A program made the translations under genes and the position numbers. The notes below the pieces were generated by a model. It ran no database searches. It was not told the origin of the DNA and saw only the letters and a list, made by a program, of their open reading frames with translations. DNA of 64,000 nt from JBNPEO01 sp050490315 (GTDB lineage: Bacteria; Actinomycetota; Actinomycetes; Actinomycetales; Micrococcaceae): the NCBI RefSeq assembly GCF_050490315.1, contig NZ_JBNPEO010000011.1, positions 1 to 64,000 of the forward strand, read 5' to 3'. Shown here one piece after another: positions 1-8,705 of this stretch (its first letter is position 1; every line of letters starts with the position of its first letter).

Positions 1-81
1 AGCTAATGGCCGGCCAGAGGAACTAGCCAACGCAACAGCATCAGCCTTGAACTCATCAGAATAGGTGGGTCGAGAAGACAT
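1..81 (-). CDS. IS3-family transposase OrfA, N-terminal part only
   Basis: Reading from 81 towards 1 gives 27 codons starting MSSRPTYSDEFKADAVALA. The YSxEFKxDAVxLxxSSGR pattern is the start of the HTH_Tnp_1 helix-turn-helix domain of IS3/IS911 OrfA proteins, which bind the terminal inverted repeats. An AAAGGA ribosome-binding site lies 9 bases before the ATG. The gene runs off the left edge, so OrfB and any programmed frameshift are not visible. Family is supported by the N-terminal motif only. Confidence 0.65.
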   Translation of the reverse strand, partial: MSSRPTYSDEFKADAVALASSSGRPLA

Positions 82-127
82 GAGAACAATCCTTTCAAAG
101 ACTGTCTCAGATCAGTAGTACACCTCA
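1..127 (-). mobile_element. end of an IS3-type insertion sequence, cut by the window edge
   Basis: The transposase start (81 down to 1) and about 46 bases of leader are visible. The outer boundary is placed at 127 because the minus strand changes there from Tn3-transposase coding sequence to TGAGGTGTAC..., and IS3-family ends begin with TG. That TGA also forms the stop codon that truncates the interrupted gene. The other end lies outside the window, so target duplication and inverted repeats cannot be checked. An alternative terminus beginning TGTACTAC (about 122) is possible. Confidence 0.6.
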
Positions 128-268
128 GTGCTCACCCCTTCGCCTTCGGACCAACTGCTGATCGGTGTCGTCGAGATAGAAGAACCGCTCCAGATGGTTC
201 TGCGAAGGTTCTCCCACGAACCGCCCGAACGCGGCGGCCTGCGCATCACTCAAGAATGCAACTGGCAC
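128..268 (-). pseudogene. Tn3-family transposase (TnpA) remnant, 47 N-terminal codons
   Basis: From a GTG at 268 the minus strand encodes 47 residues with the pattern FLSDAQAAAFGRFVGEPS, then LERFFYLDD, then LVRRRRGEH. This is the conserved N-terminus (DUF4158) of large Tn3-family transposases, which continues RGDHNRLGF in intact proteins. The frame stops exactly where the IS end begins (TGA at 127-125). The full protein is normally about 1000 residues, so this is a dead fragment. No Tn3 terminal inverted repeat is recognised upstream (269-351). Confidence 0.7.
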
Positions 269-351
269 AACCTACAGACTACCGACAGCCACGTAGCAGA
301 GGGCTAAACACGCAATCCTGTTCCACTACTACTCAGACCCAGTGTTGGAAT

Positions 352-891
352 CTAGTGCGGCTCAGCGTCAAAGCTGCGGAACATTGTCCTCTGGGGCCCG
401 CTGGCACCGCCAAGGTATTGACCGTGGTCACCATAGCCAGCTTTGCGGTAGGCACGGAGCCCCGGTACGTTACGTTCGTTGACGGAAAGTACGACGCCGG
501 ACTGCTTGCTTTGGTGCCTAACGTTTAGGCGCCTGGCGGCCAGCACAGCAGCTTCCGCGGCCTTGGTGCCAAGACCTTGTCCTTGGAATCGTTTGTCGAT
601 CAGAAGCCCACGCAAAAGCCACACAGATTCATCATCAGGCCACCCAGCTAGGGTGGCTGCTCCGTATTGAAGCGTCAGTACGCCTACTACTTCACCATTG
701 GCTTCAATCGCGAAGGGGAAGCGAGAAATGACCTCGAGCCCGATCAAAGACATTTTGAGAGCGTCTCTCACAAAGTCATTTTGATCGGGCTCAACGGCCA
801 GTTCAGCAATGTCGCCAAGTTTGATAGCAAGCGCGTCCGCACTCAAATCCTTGAGGGGAACAAGCCACACTATTGCCTCAGCGTTTTGCAC
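352..891 (-). CDS. GNAT-family N-acetyltransferase
   Basis: 179 residues. The acetyl-CoA-binding motif is seen as RFQGQGLG at 101-108 (R/Q-x-x-G-x-G/A), preceded by the beta-strand VWLLRGLLID, and the motif-B segment NVPGLRAYRKAGY is at 141-153. GNAT enzymes transfer acetyl groups from acetyl-CoA to amines; the substrate cannot be told. The GTG start is 4 bases after the stop of the upstream ATPase gene, so it is probably the last gene of the amino-acid transporter operon and may rely on translational coupling, because no clear Shine-Dalgarno is seen. It is the last chromosomal gene before the mobile-element fragments. Confidence 0.8.
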   Translation of the reverse strand: MQNAEAIVWLVPLKDLSADALAIKLGDIAELAVEPDQNDFVRDALKMSLIGLEVISRFPFAIEANGEVVGVLTLQYGAATLAGWPDDESVWLLRGLLIDKRFQGQGLGTKAAEAAVLAARRLNVRHQSKQSGVVLSVNERNVPGLRAYRKAGYGDHGQYLGGASGPQRTMFRSFDAEPH

Positions 892-894
892 TCT

Positions 895-1662
895 TTAGAG
901 CACTTTAGACAGGAAGTCTTTAGTGCGCTGTTCTTGAGGGTTACCAAAGAGTTGTTCGGGAGTCCCTGACTCACACACGTAACCATCAGCCATAAACAAC
1001 ACACGGTCTGCGACTTCGCGCGCGAAACCCATTTCGTGAGTTACTAGCACCATGGTCATGCCCTCTTTTGCGAGGTCCTTAATAACTTGCAGAACCTCCC
1101 CCACCATTTCGGGGTCCAAAGCCGAGGTGGCTTCGTCAAAGAGCATAATGTCCGGGCTCATCGCCAGAGCTCGTGCAATAGCCACACGCTGCTTCTGACC
1201 GCCGGAAAGCGAAGCTGGGCGGGCATGTGCCTTCTCGGAGAGTCCCACGCGATCCAGGAGCCTCGTAGCGTTCGCCTGGGCCTCTTGCCGGGTCTGCTTT
1301 TTTAGCTCTACCGGCGCCAGCATGATGTTTTCAATCACGCTCATGTGAGGGAAGAGGTTAAAGTGCTGGAACACCATCCCAATATGCCGGCGGACCTCGT
1401 TGATGTCACACTTTGGATCTGTCAGGTCAAAGCCATCAACATTCACCTGGCCAGCAGTAATTTCTTCTAGCTTGTTCAAGCAGCGCAAAAAGGTGGACTT
1501 GCCTGAGCCTGAGGGGCCAATAACGCATACCACCTCGCCTTCAGCAACGCTCGCGTCGATTCCCTTGAGAACCTCGTTGGTGCCAAAGGACTTCCGTAGA
1601 CCCTTAACTGTGATTTTCATCGACTCTTTCGCGGCAGTCTCCTGCTCAACGGTGGTGCTCAT
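895..1662 (-). CDS. polar amino-acid ABC transporter ATP-binding protein (GlnQ type)
   Basis: 255 residues with all ABC-ATPase motifs: Walker A GPSGSGKST (49-57), Q-loop VFQHFNLFPH, signature LSGGQKQRVAIARAL (about 152-166), Walker B IMLFDEATSALDP and H-loop VTHEM. FNLFPH together with this Walker B context is typical of the polar amino-acid (GlnQ/HisP) subfamily. It energises uptake through the permease encoded just upstream; the ATG overlaps that gene's TGA (ATGA, 1659-1662), so they are translationally coupled. Substrate is probably glutamine, glutamate or another polar amino acid. That is inference, helped only by the nearby glnE-glnA2. Confidence 0.92.
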   Translation of the reverse strand: MSTTVEQETAAKESMKITVKGLRKSFGTNEVLKGIDASVAEGEVVCVIGPSGSGKSTFLRCLNKLEEITAGQVNVDGFDLTDPKCDINEVRRHIGMVFQHFNLFPHMSVIENIMLAPVELKKQTRQEAQANATRLLDRVGLSEKAHARPASLSGGQKQRVAIARALAMSPDIMLFDEATSALDPEMVGEVLQVIKDLAKEGMTMVLVTHEMGFAREVADRVLFMADGYVCESGTPEQLFGNPQEQRTKDFLSKVL

Positions 1663-3146
1663 TTGTTGAACCTCTTATCAACGAAGTTAGCGAGTTTGGT
1701 GAGCAGCATAATGACCACAAAGTACATTGCGGCAACAATTAGCAGCGTCTCGGTAATACGGAAGTTGCCTGCGTAGATCTGCTGACCTTGGTAGAGCAGT
1801 TCCGCGAAGCCAATGGCCAAAAGCAATGACGAGTCCTTGAGCATAATGATCAACTGGTTGATCAATGAAGGAGTCATGATCTTAAAGGCCTGTGGCACAA
1901 CAACCTTTTGCATGGACTTGCCGTAGCCCATACCTAGGCTTCGGCTGGCCTCGAGCTGGCCCGGGTCAACTGTCTGAATAGCACCACGGACAATCTCAGT
2001 GATGTAAGCACCCGAGTTCAAGCTCAAGGTCAGTACGGCGGCTACCCAGATGTCTATCGGCTTTCCGGTGAGCTGCGGGATACCAAAGTAGAAGAAGAAT
2101 GCCCAAACCAGCAATGGTGTGCCACGGAAGATGTTAACGAAGGTGGTGGCAATGCCGCGCAGCACGATGTTGCGGGAAATCTTCATAAAGCCCATCACCA
2201 GACCAATTATCATGGCCACGATAAAGGAATAGATGGTTACCAGTACCGTATTGCCAAGACCCTTAAGCAGACTGGGGAAGCTCTTGACCACCAAGTCCCA
2301 GAAGGTGCTGGGGGCTGCGGCCGCAGGATCCTTGAGGTATTTGTCTAGGGTCTTGTTGTACTCGCCGTTAGCTTTCATCTCCGCAAGGCCCGTGTTAAAG
2401 GCGGCGAGCAGCTCGGGGTTTTGGCCCTTGTTGACCGCGAAGCCGTAAGAGCCGCCCTTTTCCTTGTCCGTGACGGACTTCAGGCCGTTGTTCTGGCTAA
2501 TGCCATAAGCCAGAACTGGGTAGTCATCAAAGACTGCAACAGCGTTGCCGGACTTCACCAATTCATACATTGTGGCGGACTGGTCGAGTGCTTTAACAGT
2601 GAATCCGTATTTCGCCTTGATGGAGTTAGCAAAGGTCTCGCCTTCGCTACCAGTCTTAGCGGTTACGGTTTTCCCACGCAGGTCTTCGTAGCTCTTGATG
2701 TCGTTGTTCGACTTGGCCACAGCCATCTGAACGCCGGACTCAAAGTAAGGATCGGAGAAATCGTAAACTTTCTTGCGCTCGTCGGTAATCGACATACCGG
2801 CAATAACACCGTCCACCTGATTCGAGGACAACGCTTGGAGGGCCGCGCTAAAGCCCAAGGACTTGACTTCTACTTCGAAGCCTTGGCTCTTGGCAATGGA
2901 CCGGATGAGGTCCATGTCAATACCTGTCAGTTCGCCGCTGTCGTCGCGAAACTCAAATGGCGCAAACGTGGTGTCGGTGCCAATAACGAACTTTTTACCC
3001 GATACCGCGACTGGCTGGTTACCATGATCGGCCGCCAAAGCAGCTGGCGCCGCGACACCAACAACCATCGCTGCCGCTGCCAGAGCCGCACCGATCAGCA
3101 CGAAGGTTCGGCGGATGATTCCACCGGACCGCTGAACTGTTTGCAA
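1659..3146 (-). CDS. amino-acid ABC transporter, substrate-binding protein fused to permease
   Basis: About 495 residues. A signal-peptide-like N-terminus (RR, hydrophobic GAALAAAAMVVGVA, AxA) is followed by a family-3 solute-binding domain (FVIGTDTTFAPFEF, then GKTVTAKTGSEGE) to about residue 275. A HisM/GlnP-type permease domain follows to the C-terminus, with the EAA-loop equivalent EASRSLGMGYGKSMQKVVVPQA. Binding protein and membrane channel are therefore one polypeptide. I place the start at a TTG (3146), with GAGGGG 9 bases upstream and a good signal peptide following. Upstream in-frame ATG (3176) and TTG (3218) are alternatives giving up to 519 residues. It is the first gene of the operon with the ATPase and GNAT genes. 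Confidence 0.88.
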   Translation of the reverse strand: MQTVQRSGGIIRRTFVLIGAALAAAAMVVGVAAPAALAADHGNQPVAVSGKKFVIGTDTTFAPFEFRDDSGELTGIDMDLIRSIAKSQGFEVEVKSLGFSAALQALSSNQVDGVIAGMSITDERKKVYDFSDPYFESGVQMAVAKSNNDIKSYEDLRGKTVTAKTGSEGETFANSIKAKYGFTVKALDQSATMYELVKSGNAVAVFDDYPVLAYGISQNNGLKSVTDKEKGGSYGFAVNKGQNPELLAAFNTGLAEMKANGEYNKTLDKYLKDPAAAAPSTFWDLVVKSFPSLLKGLGNTVLVTIYSFIVAMIIGLVMGFMKISRNIVLRGIATTFVNIFRGTPLLVWAFFFYFGIPQLTGKPIDIWVAAVLTLSLNSGAYITEIVRGAIQTVDPGQLEASRSLGMGYGKSMQKVVVPQAFKIMTPSLINQLIIMLKDSSLLLAIGFAELLYQGQQIYAGNFRITETLLIVAAMYFVVIMLLTKLANFVDKRFNK

Positions 3147-3235
3147 AATAAACAACCCCTCAATAGGTCTTGGCATCGCAAAGTAATACGACGCAATATC
3201 CAAAGAGACTACCGGCAATCAGTCCTGGATCGGGA

Positions 3236-6200
3236 TTAGTGACCGTAGAACAATCTCTCAAATGCCGCGCGTGACCGTCGGGTCAGGCGCAAGTAGTCCT
3301 CTTCAAAATCTGCTGCATGGCCAGCCGTGTAGCCGCACCATCGCGAGACTGCTTCTAGATCACGGCGAGCAGTGGGCAGGACGTCCGAGGCTTTTCCTGA
3401 CCAGATGACGTTTGCCGAACGCACCTGGCTGGCCAGTTCCCACGCAGCGCGCAAAAGCTCGGCGTCTTCGCGTTGGACAAGCCCGGCGGCGGCGGCCGCT
3501 TCGAGAGCGTCCAACGTTGAAGTGGTCTGAAGTTCCGTGATGGTGTGCGCATGTTGGAGCTGCAGCAATTGCACCAGCCACTCAACATCACTGAGCCCGC
3601 CCCTGCCTAATTTCACGTGCCGTGCTGGGTCTGCGCCACGGGGCAGACGCTCTGCCTCAACGCGTGCTTTAACGCGGCGGATTTCACGAATTTCTTGATC
3701 TTGCAGCGTTGCTGGATAGCGGATAGGCCTGATGAGTTCAAGAAACTCCTCAGCAAGCTCGTCATTGCCTGCCATGGGGCGTGCCCGTAGCAGCGCTTGG
3801 GCTTCCCAAATCAGTGACCACCGCTGGTAGTACGCGCGGTAAGAATCAATGCTGCGGACCATTGGCCCGTTTTTACCCTCGGGACGCAAGTCCGCATCCA
3901 TGAGCAAGGCGCGTTCGGCTCGGATGGCGGGCTTGAGCGGTTGAGTCAGATAGGCGTTGACATTAGAGACAATCGCCTTCGCTTGGCTTTGAGCCTCATC
4001 GTCACTAAAGCCTGGCCGAGCGCGGTGAACAAACAATACGTCAGCATCAGATCCGTAGCCGATCTCGCGGCCGCCTTGGCGCCCCATAGCCACCACTAAT
4101 ACATCCGTCATCAAAGGCTGTGACTCGGTGGCTGTGCGTTCAGCAACGTGGAGGGCACCAAGCACAGCGGCCCGGTCGGCGTCTGAGAGCGCTTTGGCTA
4201 CCGTGCTGTGATCGATCAATTCTGCGGCATTGGCAATAGCGATTCGGAGAGTTTCCCGGCGCCGGATCATCCGGACTTGGCGCATGGCGCTTTCAGCATC
4301 GGTATGCCGCGACATTTTGGATTGAATCTCTTGCCATTGGGCTTCAAAGCTCAACGGAACCAGTTCTTTATCTGAACCCAGCCAGGCCACCGACTCGGGC
4401 GAGACTTCCAGTAAGTCGGCGATCAGCCGAGAATTGGAAAGCACGTGGCACAAACGTTCCGCTGCAGCTTTAGAGTCCCGAAGCAAGCCGAGATACCAAT
4501 GTGTGGTGCCTAGTTCTTCGCTAATCCTGCGAAAGGCGAGCAATCCGGCGTCGGGATCAATGCCCTCGGCGAGCCAATTCAGCAAAACTGGCAACAATTG
4601 CCGCTGCAACGCGGCACGCCGGCTCACACCGGTGGTGAGAGCAGTGATGTGTTGCATAGCCCCCAGCGGATTGTTGTAACCCAGCGCGGCCAGACGTGCC
4701 TGTGCAGCTTCCGGACTCAACCGTGCTTCGTCGGAACTCAAGGACGCTGCCGTGTTCAAGAGCGGACGGTAGAAAATCCGCTCGTGCATTTCGCGGACAG
4801 CACGTTTGGTTTTAACCCATTTAGCGTTGAGTGCTTCCGGTGTAGCGCGTTCGGTGTGAATAGCGCCCTGCACGGATCGCGCCAAAGCGCGAAGCGCGGG
4901 TTCGCTCGTGGGCATCAAGTGAGTGCGCCGCAGCCCAAAAAGCTGTATGCGGTGTTCCAAAAGCCTCAAAAAACGGTACGCAGCGTCAAACTCAGCAGCA
5001 TCTGCGCGGCCAATATAGCCGCCGGCAGAGAGGGCTGCGATGGCCGAAGTGGTGTCCCTGCAGCGCAGAGTTTCATCGACTTTTCCGTGCACTAATTGCA
5101 AAAGTTGAACAGTGAATTCAACATCGCGTAGTCCCCCGGCACCCAGTTTGATTTGGCGTTCTTCCTCGTGCGCCGGGATGTTGTCAGTGACCCGCCGTCG
5201 CATCGCTTGGGCAGATTCAACAAAGCCGTCTCGAGTTGCCGCGTTCCACACAAAGGGAGCCATAGCCTCTTCGTAACGCTGGCCTAGTGCCTGGCTTCCC
5301 GCAATACACCGAGCCTTAAGTAGAGCTTGGAATTCCCAACTCTCAGCCCAGCGTTTGTAATACTCCACGTGAGATTCAAGGGTGCGAACCAGTGGACCGT
5401 CTTTGCCCTCAGGCCGCAGATTCGGGTCCACTTCCCACAGCCCAGGCTCGCGAGCGTTACCTGAAATGGCCCGTGATATTCCTGAAGCAAGAGCCGTGCC
5501 CACGCTGTTGGCGCTTGCTGAATCAACACCGGGGGCATCAACGACATAAATAACGTCGACGTCGGAAACATAGTTCAGTTCCCGCGCGCCACATTTGCCC
5601 ATACCGATCACTGAAAATTCGACGGCGGCGACCTGATCGGCGTCGAACTTTTGTTGCGCCTCGGCGCGAGAAACGGCCAAGGCCGCATCTATTGCGGCGC
5701 CAGCGAGGTCAGCCAGCTCAGCGGCAACTACCGGAAGGTAGTCCGCCGGCGAGGCGGCGCAGAGATCCCTGATTGCCAGTTCGGTCAAAAGCCGCCGGTA
5801 ACGGATCCTCAGCGCAGTGTAGGCCTCTTGCCCCGTCAACGCCGCGACGGGTGCAAGGTCCTTGGGGTTTGCCTTGACGGAACGCAAAAGCTCACTTCGG
5901 GCAACCCCCGGGCTGATTGCCTGAGGCTCCGGGCTGGTCCGAACGTCCAAAACATCCAGATGTTCCGGATGCCGGATCAAAAACTCTCCTAGGGCTTCCG
6001 AAGCACCTAGAAGACGGAACATCGCCTCAAAATCTTTGCCCTCTTGGGATAATTTCTTGGCAAGGGCCGGATGACGTTCGATCAAACGCACCAGCGATTG
6101 CAAAGCCGTATCCGGGTTCGCTGATTGCGCCAAGGCCTCAAATAGCCAGTCTTGGCTAATTCCGTCAAGTTCCGGTGCGCCCAGAAATCTTGTGCCCTTG

Positions 6201-6247
6201 TCTAGATCACTGAATCCGGCTGTGATCAACTGGCGGGCAACGCTCAT
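3236..6247 (-). CDS. glnE: bifunctional glutamine synthetase adenylyltransferase / adenylyl-removing enzyme
   Basis: About 1003 residues, close to the mycobacterial GlnE length. Two nucleotidyltransferase halves are visible. The N-terminal one has GMGKCGARELNYVSDVDVIY (adenylyl-removing domain); the C-terminal one has AMGRQGGREIGYGSDADVLF (adenylyltransferase). Each is followed by a KLGxGGLxDVE-type segment (KLGAGGLRDVEFTVQLLQL and KLGRGGLSDVEWLVQLLQL). GlnE adds or removes AMP on glutamine synthetase I according to nitrogen status. The ATG at 6247 is preferred over a TTG two codons earlier. It follows glnA2 by about 10 bases, the usual actinobacterial arrangement. Confidence 0.95.
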   Translation of the reverse strand: MSVARQLITAGFSDLDKGTRFLGAPELDGISQDWLFEALAQSANPDTALQSLVRLIERHPALAKKLSQEGKDFEAMFRLLGASEALGEFLIRHPEHLDVLDVRTSPEPQAISPGVARSELLRSVKANPKDLAPVAALTGQEAYTALRIRYRRLLTELAIRDLCAASPADYLPVVAAELADLAGAAIDAALAVSRAEAQQKFDADQVAAVEFSVIGMGKCGARELNYVSDVDVIYVVDAPGVDSASANSVGTALASGISRAISGNAREPGLWEVDPNLRPEGKDGPLVRTLESHVEYYKRWAESWEFQALLKARCIAGSQALGQRYEEAMAPFVWNAATRDGFVESAQAMRRRVTDNIPAHEEERQIKLGAGGLRDVEFTVQLLQLVHGKVDETLRCRDTTSAIAALSAGGYIGRADAAEFDAAYRFLRLLEHRIQLFGLRRTHLMPTSEPALRALARSVQGAIHTERATPEALNAKWVKTKRAVREMHERIFYRPLLNTAASLSSDEARLSPEAAQARLAALGYNNPLGAMQHITALTTGVSRRAALQRQLLPVLLNWLAEGIDPDAGLLAFRRISEELGTTHWYLGLLRDSKAAAERLCHVLSNSRLIADLLEVSPESVAWLGSDKELVPLSFEAQWQEIQSKMSRHTDAESAMRQVRMIRRRETLRIAIANAAELIDHSTVAKALSDADRAAVLGALHVAERTATESQPLMTDVLVVAMGRQGGREIGYGSDADVLFVHRARPGFSDDEAQSQAKAIVSNVNAYLTQPLKPAIRAERALLMDADLRPEGKNGPMVRSIDSYRAYYQRWSLIWEAQALLRARPMAGNDELAEEFLELIRPIRYPATLQDQEIREIRRVKARVEAERLPRGADPARHVKLGRGGLSDVEWLVQLLQLQHAHTITELQTTSTLDALEAAAAAGLVQREDAELLRAAWELASQVRSANVIWSGKASDVLPTARRDLEAVSRWCGYTAGHAADFEEDYLRLTRRSRAAFERLFYGH

Positions 6248-6256
6248 GGCCAAAAC

Positions 6257-7597
6257 TTAGAGGATTCCCAAATTGCGGCTCAGCTCGTAAGGAGTGACTT
6301 GAAGCCGGTAGTCCTGCCATTCCGCGCGCTTGTTCCGCAGGAAGTTCTCGAACACCTGCTCCCCCAGGATCTCAGCCATAAACTCTGATTCCTCCATCTG
6401 GCGGAAGGCGTCATGCAGGCTCGAGGGCAAGGGGTCGTGTCCTAGTGCGCGGCGCTCAGCAGTGGACAAGGACCACACGTCGTCTTCAGCTGCAGCCGGG
6501 AGTTCCATCTCGTTTTCAATGCCTTTGAGCCCTGCGCCCAACAGCACTGCATACGCAAGGTACGGGTTAGCAGCGGAATCGATTCCACGGTATTCAATCC
6601 GGGCAGACTGCCCCTTACCCGGTTTGTACAACGGAACACGCACCAACGCAGAGCGGTTGTTGTGACCCCAGCTCAGGTAGCTCGGGGCCTCCCCGCCGCC
6701 CCACAATCGCTTGTACGAGTTTACGAATTGGTTGGTTACAGCTGTGAACTCTGGCGCATAGCGTAGGACACCAGCTATAAAGTGGCGCGCCGTTTTGGAG
6801 AGCTGGAATTCGGATCCGGCTTCATAGAACGCGTTGGTATCACCCTCAAACAAGGAGAAGTGGGTGTGCATACCGGAGCCGGGGTGATTAGTAAACGGCT
6901 TTGGCATAAACGTGGCATAGCTACCCTGTTGAAGCGCTACTTCCTTGATGACCGTGCGGAACGTCATAATGTTGTCCGCAGTCTGGAGCGCATCGGCGTA
7001 GCGCAGGTCGATTTCGTTCTGGCCCGGGCCAGCCTCGTGGTGGCTGAACTCCACCGAGATGCCCACGGATTCGAGCATGGTCACTGCCGTACGGCGGAAG
7101 TCTTGTGCCACGCCTCCGGGGACGTGATCAAAATAGCCGCCCTCATCCACCGGCACTGGTGCACCGTCCGGGCCAGGCTCTTGAGACTTCAAAAGGTAGA
7201 ACTCAATCTCCGGGTGGGTGTAACAGGTGAATCCCATGTCCGCGGCTTTGGCCAAGGTTCGCTTGAGAACAGTGCGCGGATCAGCGTTGGAGGGTTCGCC
7301 GTCGGGCGTCAGAATGTCGCAGAACATACGGGAGGTCTGCTCGGTGTCGCCGCGCCACGGCAAAATCTGGAATGTGGCCGGATCTGGCTGTGCCAGCAAG
7401 TCCGACTCGTAAATTCGAGCCAATCCCTCAATTGAGGAACCGTCAAAACCTAGGCCTTCTTCAAAAGCGCCTTCAACTTCGGCAGGTGCAAGGGCCACTG
7501 ATTTCAGTGAACCCACAACGTCCGTAAACCACAGACGCACAAAACGCACGTCGCGCTCTTCAATAGTGCGAAGAACGAATTCCTGCTGACGGTCCAT
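6257..7597 (-). CDS. glnA2: type I glutamine synthetase, GlnA2 subfamily
   Basis: 446 residues from the ATG at 7597 (MDRQQEFVLRTIEERDVRFV), the same length as M. tuberculosis GlnA2; an ATG four codons earlier is less likely, and GAGG precedes 7597 well. Catalytic signatures: GFDGSSIEG, HHEAGPGQNEIDLRYADAL, GSGMHTHFSLF and the NNRSALVRVP segment. It makes glutamine from glutamate, ammonia and ATP. Where GlnA1-type enzymes have the adenylylated Tyr in a NLY-type motif before the C-terminus, this protein reads HDPLPSSLHDAF, so the modified Tyr appears absent although glnE follows immediately. The main GlnA1 should be elsewhere in the genome. Confidence 0.93.
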   Translation of the reverse strand: MDRQQEFVLRTIEERDVRFVRLWFTDVVGSLKSVALAPAEVEGAFEEGLGFDGSSIEGLARIYESDLLAQPDPATFQILPWRGDTEQTSRMFCDILTPDGEPSNADPRTVLKRTLAKAADMGFTCYTHPEIEFYLLKSQEPGPDGAPVPVDEGGYFDHVPGGVAQDFRRTAVTMLESVGISVEFSHHEAGPGQNEIDLRYADALQTADNIMTFRTVIKEVALQQGSYATFMPKPFTNHPGSGMHTHFSLFEGDTNAFYEAGSEFQLSKTARHFIAGVLRYAPEFTAVTNQFVNSYKRLWGGGEAPSYLSWGHNNRSALVRVPLYKPGKGQSARIEYRGIDSAANPYLAYAVLLGAGLKGIENEMELPAAAEDDVWSLSTAERRALGHDPLPSSLHDAFRQMEESEFMAEILGEQVFENFLRNKRAEWQDYRLQVTPYELSRNLGIL

Positions 7598-7774
7598 GTG
7601 CGGCCTCATCTCCCACTCGGTTTCGGTGCCGGTCTCCCGTGATGGGATGGCAGCAACTTCTGACTCACTCTACTAATCATTGGGCCCCTACGTGCAGCCC
7701 AAGTCATTGTTTGAGACGCGCCGGATACTTGCGCCGCGTCACAGACTCAGTGGCAAGTACGGCAACTATCGCAA

Positions 7775-7780
7775 TAAGCT
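7775..7780 (+). promoter_or_regulatory. candidate -10 element for leaderless panB mRNA
   Basis: TAAGCT fits the actinobacterial TANNNT -10 pattern and is separated from the panB ATG by exactly 6 bases, the distance expected when transcription starts at the A of the ATG. No ribosome-binding site is present. No convincing -35 is seen. Confidence 0.35.
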
Positions 7781-7786
7781 CTACCT

Positions 7787-8701
7787 ATGGTCCCCAGCGA
7801 AAGCCCCCTTGCCCCAGCGCCCACTGAAGTAAACGCCCCGTACGGCACAGGCCCTGCAGCGTCCGCGGTGGCGCCTGCTGTCACTTCATCGATCGCACCT
7901 ACACAACGCCCCCGAGTGCGAATCCATCACTTGCAGCAGGCTAAAGACCAGGGCACACGGTTTTCCATGCTGACCGCATATGAGCAATATTCTGCTGAGA
8001 TCTTTGACGAAGCCGGGATCGATATTTTGCTGATTGGCGATTCGGCGTCCAACAACGTCTACGGTAACCAATCGAGCCTACCGGTCACCGTTGATGAGCT
8101 TTTGCCGCTCAGCCGTGCCGTTGCTCGCTCCGCTAAAAGCGCATTGATCCTCGCTGATTTGCCCTTCGGTAGCTATGAAGCTTCTCCTGCCCAAGCCATC
8201 GGCACCGGAGTTCGCTTTATGAAGGAAGGTCTTGCCCACGCTGTAAAGATGGAGGGTGGCGCCTACTACGCCGACACCGTGCGCGCCATGGTGCAAGCTG
8301 GCATTCCCGTGATGGCTCACATCGGCTTCACTCCCCAAAGCGAGCACGCCTTGGGCGGATACCGGGTTCAGGGCCGCGGGGACGACGCACAACGGCTCAT
8401 TGACGACGCCCTTGCCCTACAAGATGCCGGTGCTTTTGCCGTACTGATGGAAATGGTGCCGGCGGATACTGCCGCGAAGGTAGATCAAGCCCTCCGCGTT
8501 CCAACCGTGGGAATTGGTGCCGGTTCTTCCACCACCGGACAAGTTCTAGTCTGGCAGGATGCCATGGGACTTCGCTCAGGCAAAATGGCGAAGTTTGTGA
8601 AGCAGTACGCACATCTCCGCGATACAATGCTCGAGGCCGCGCGAAGCTTTAACACCGAAGTTCGTGACGGCAGCTTCCCTGGCCCCGAGCATTCTTTCTA
8701 G
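7787..8701 (+). CDS. panB: 3-methyl-2-oxobutanoate hydroxymethyltransferase
   Basis: 304 residues. After a variable Pro/Ala-rich extension of about 40 residues, the family hallmarks follow: MLTAYEQYSAEIFDEAGID, LIGDSASNNVYG (metal-binding Asp), ADLPFGSYEASP, VKMEGG, GIPVMAHIGFTPQS and VGIGAGSSTTGQVLVW. It transfers a hydroxymethyl group from 5,10-methylene-THF to 2-oxoisovalerate, the first step of pantothenate synthesis. Intact proteins often read GDSLGMVVxG where this one reads GDSASNNVYG, a variant seen in actinobacteria. No Shine-Dalgarno precedes the ATG; a TAAGCT hexamer ends 6 bases before it, so a leaderless transcript is possible. Confidence 0.93.
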   Translation: MVPSESPLAPAPTEVNAPYGTGPAASAVAPAVTSSIAPTQRPRVRIHHLQQAKDQGTRFSMLTAYEQYSAEIFDEAGIDILLIGDSASNNVYGNQSSLPVTVDELLPLSRAVARSAKSALILADLPFGSYEASPAQAIGTGVRFMKEGLAHAVKMEGGAYYADTVRAMVQAGIPVMAHIGFTPQSEHALGGYRVQGRGDDAQRLIDDALALQDAGAFAVLMEMVPADTAAKVDQALRVPTVGIGAGSSTTGQVLVWQDAMGLRSGKMAKFVKQYAHLRDTMLEAARSFNTEVRDGSFPGPEHSF

Positions 8702-8705
8702 GGAA

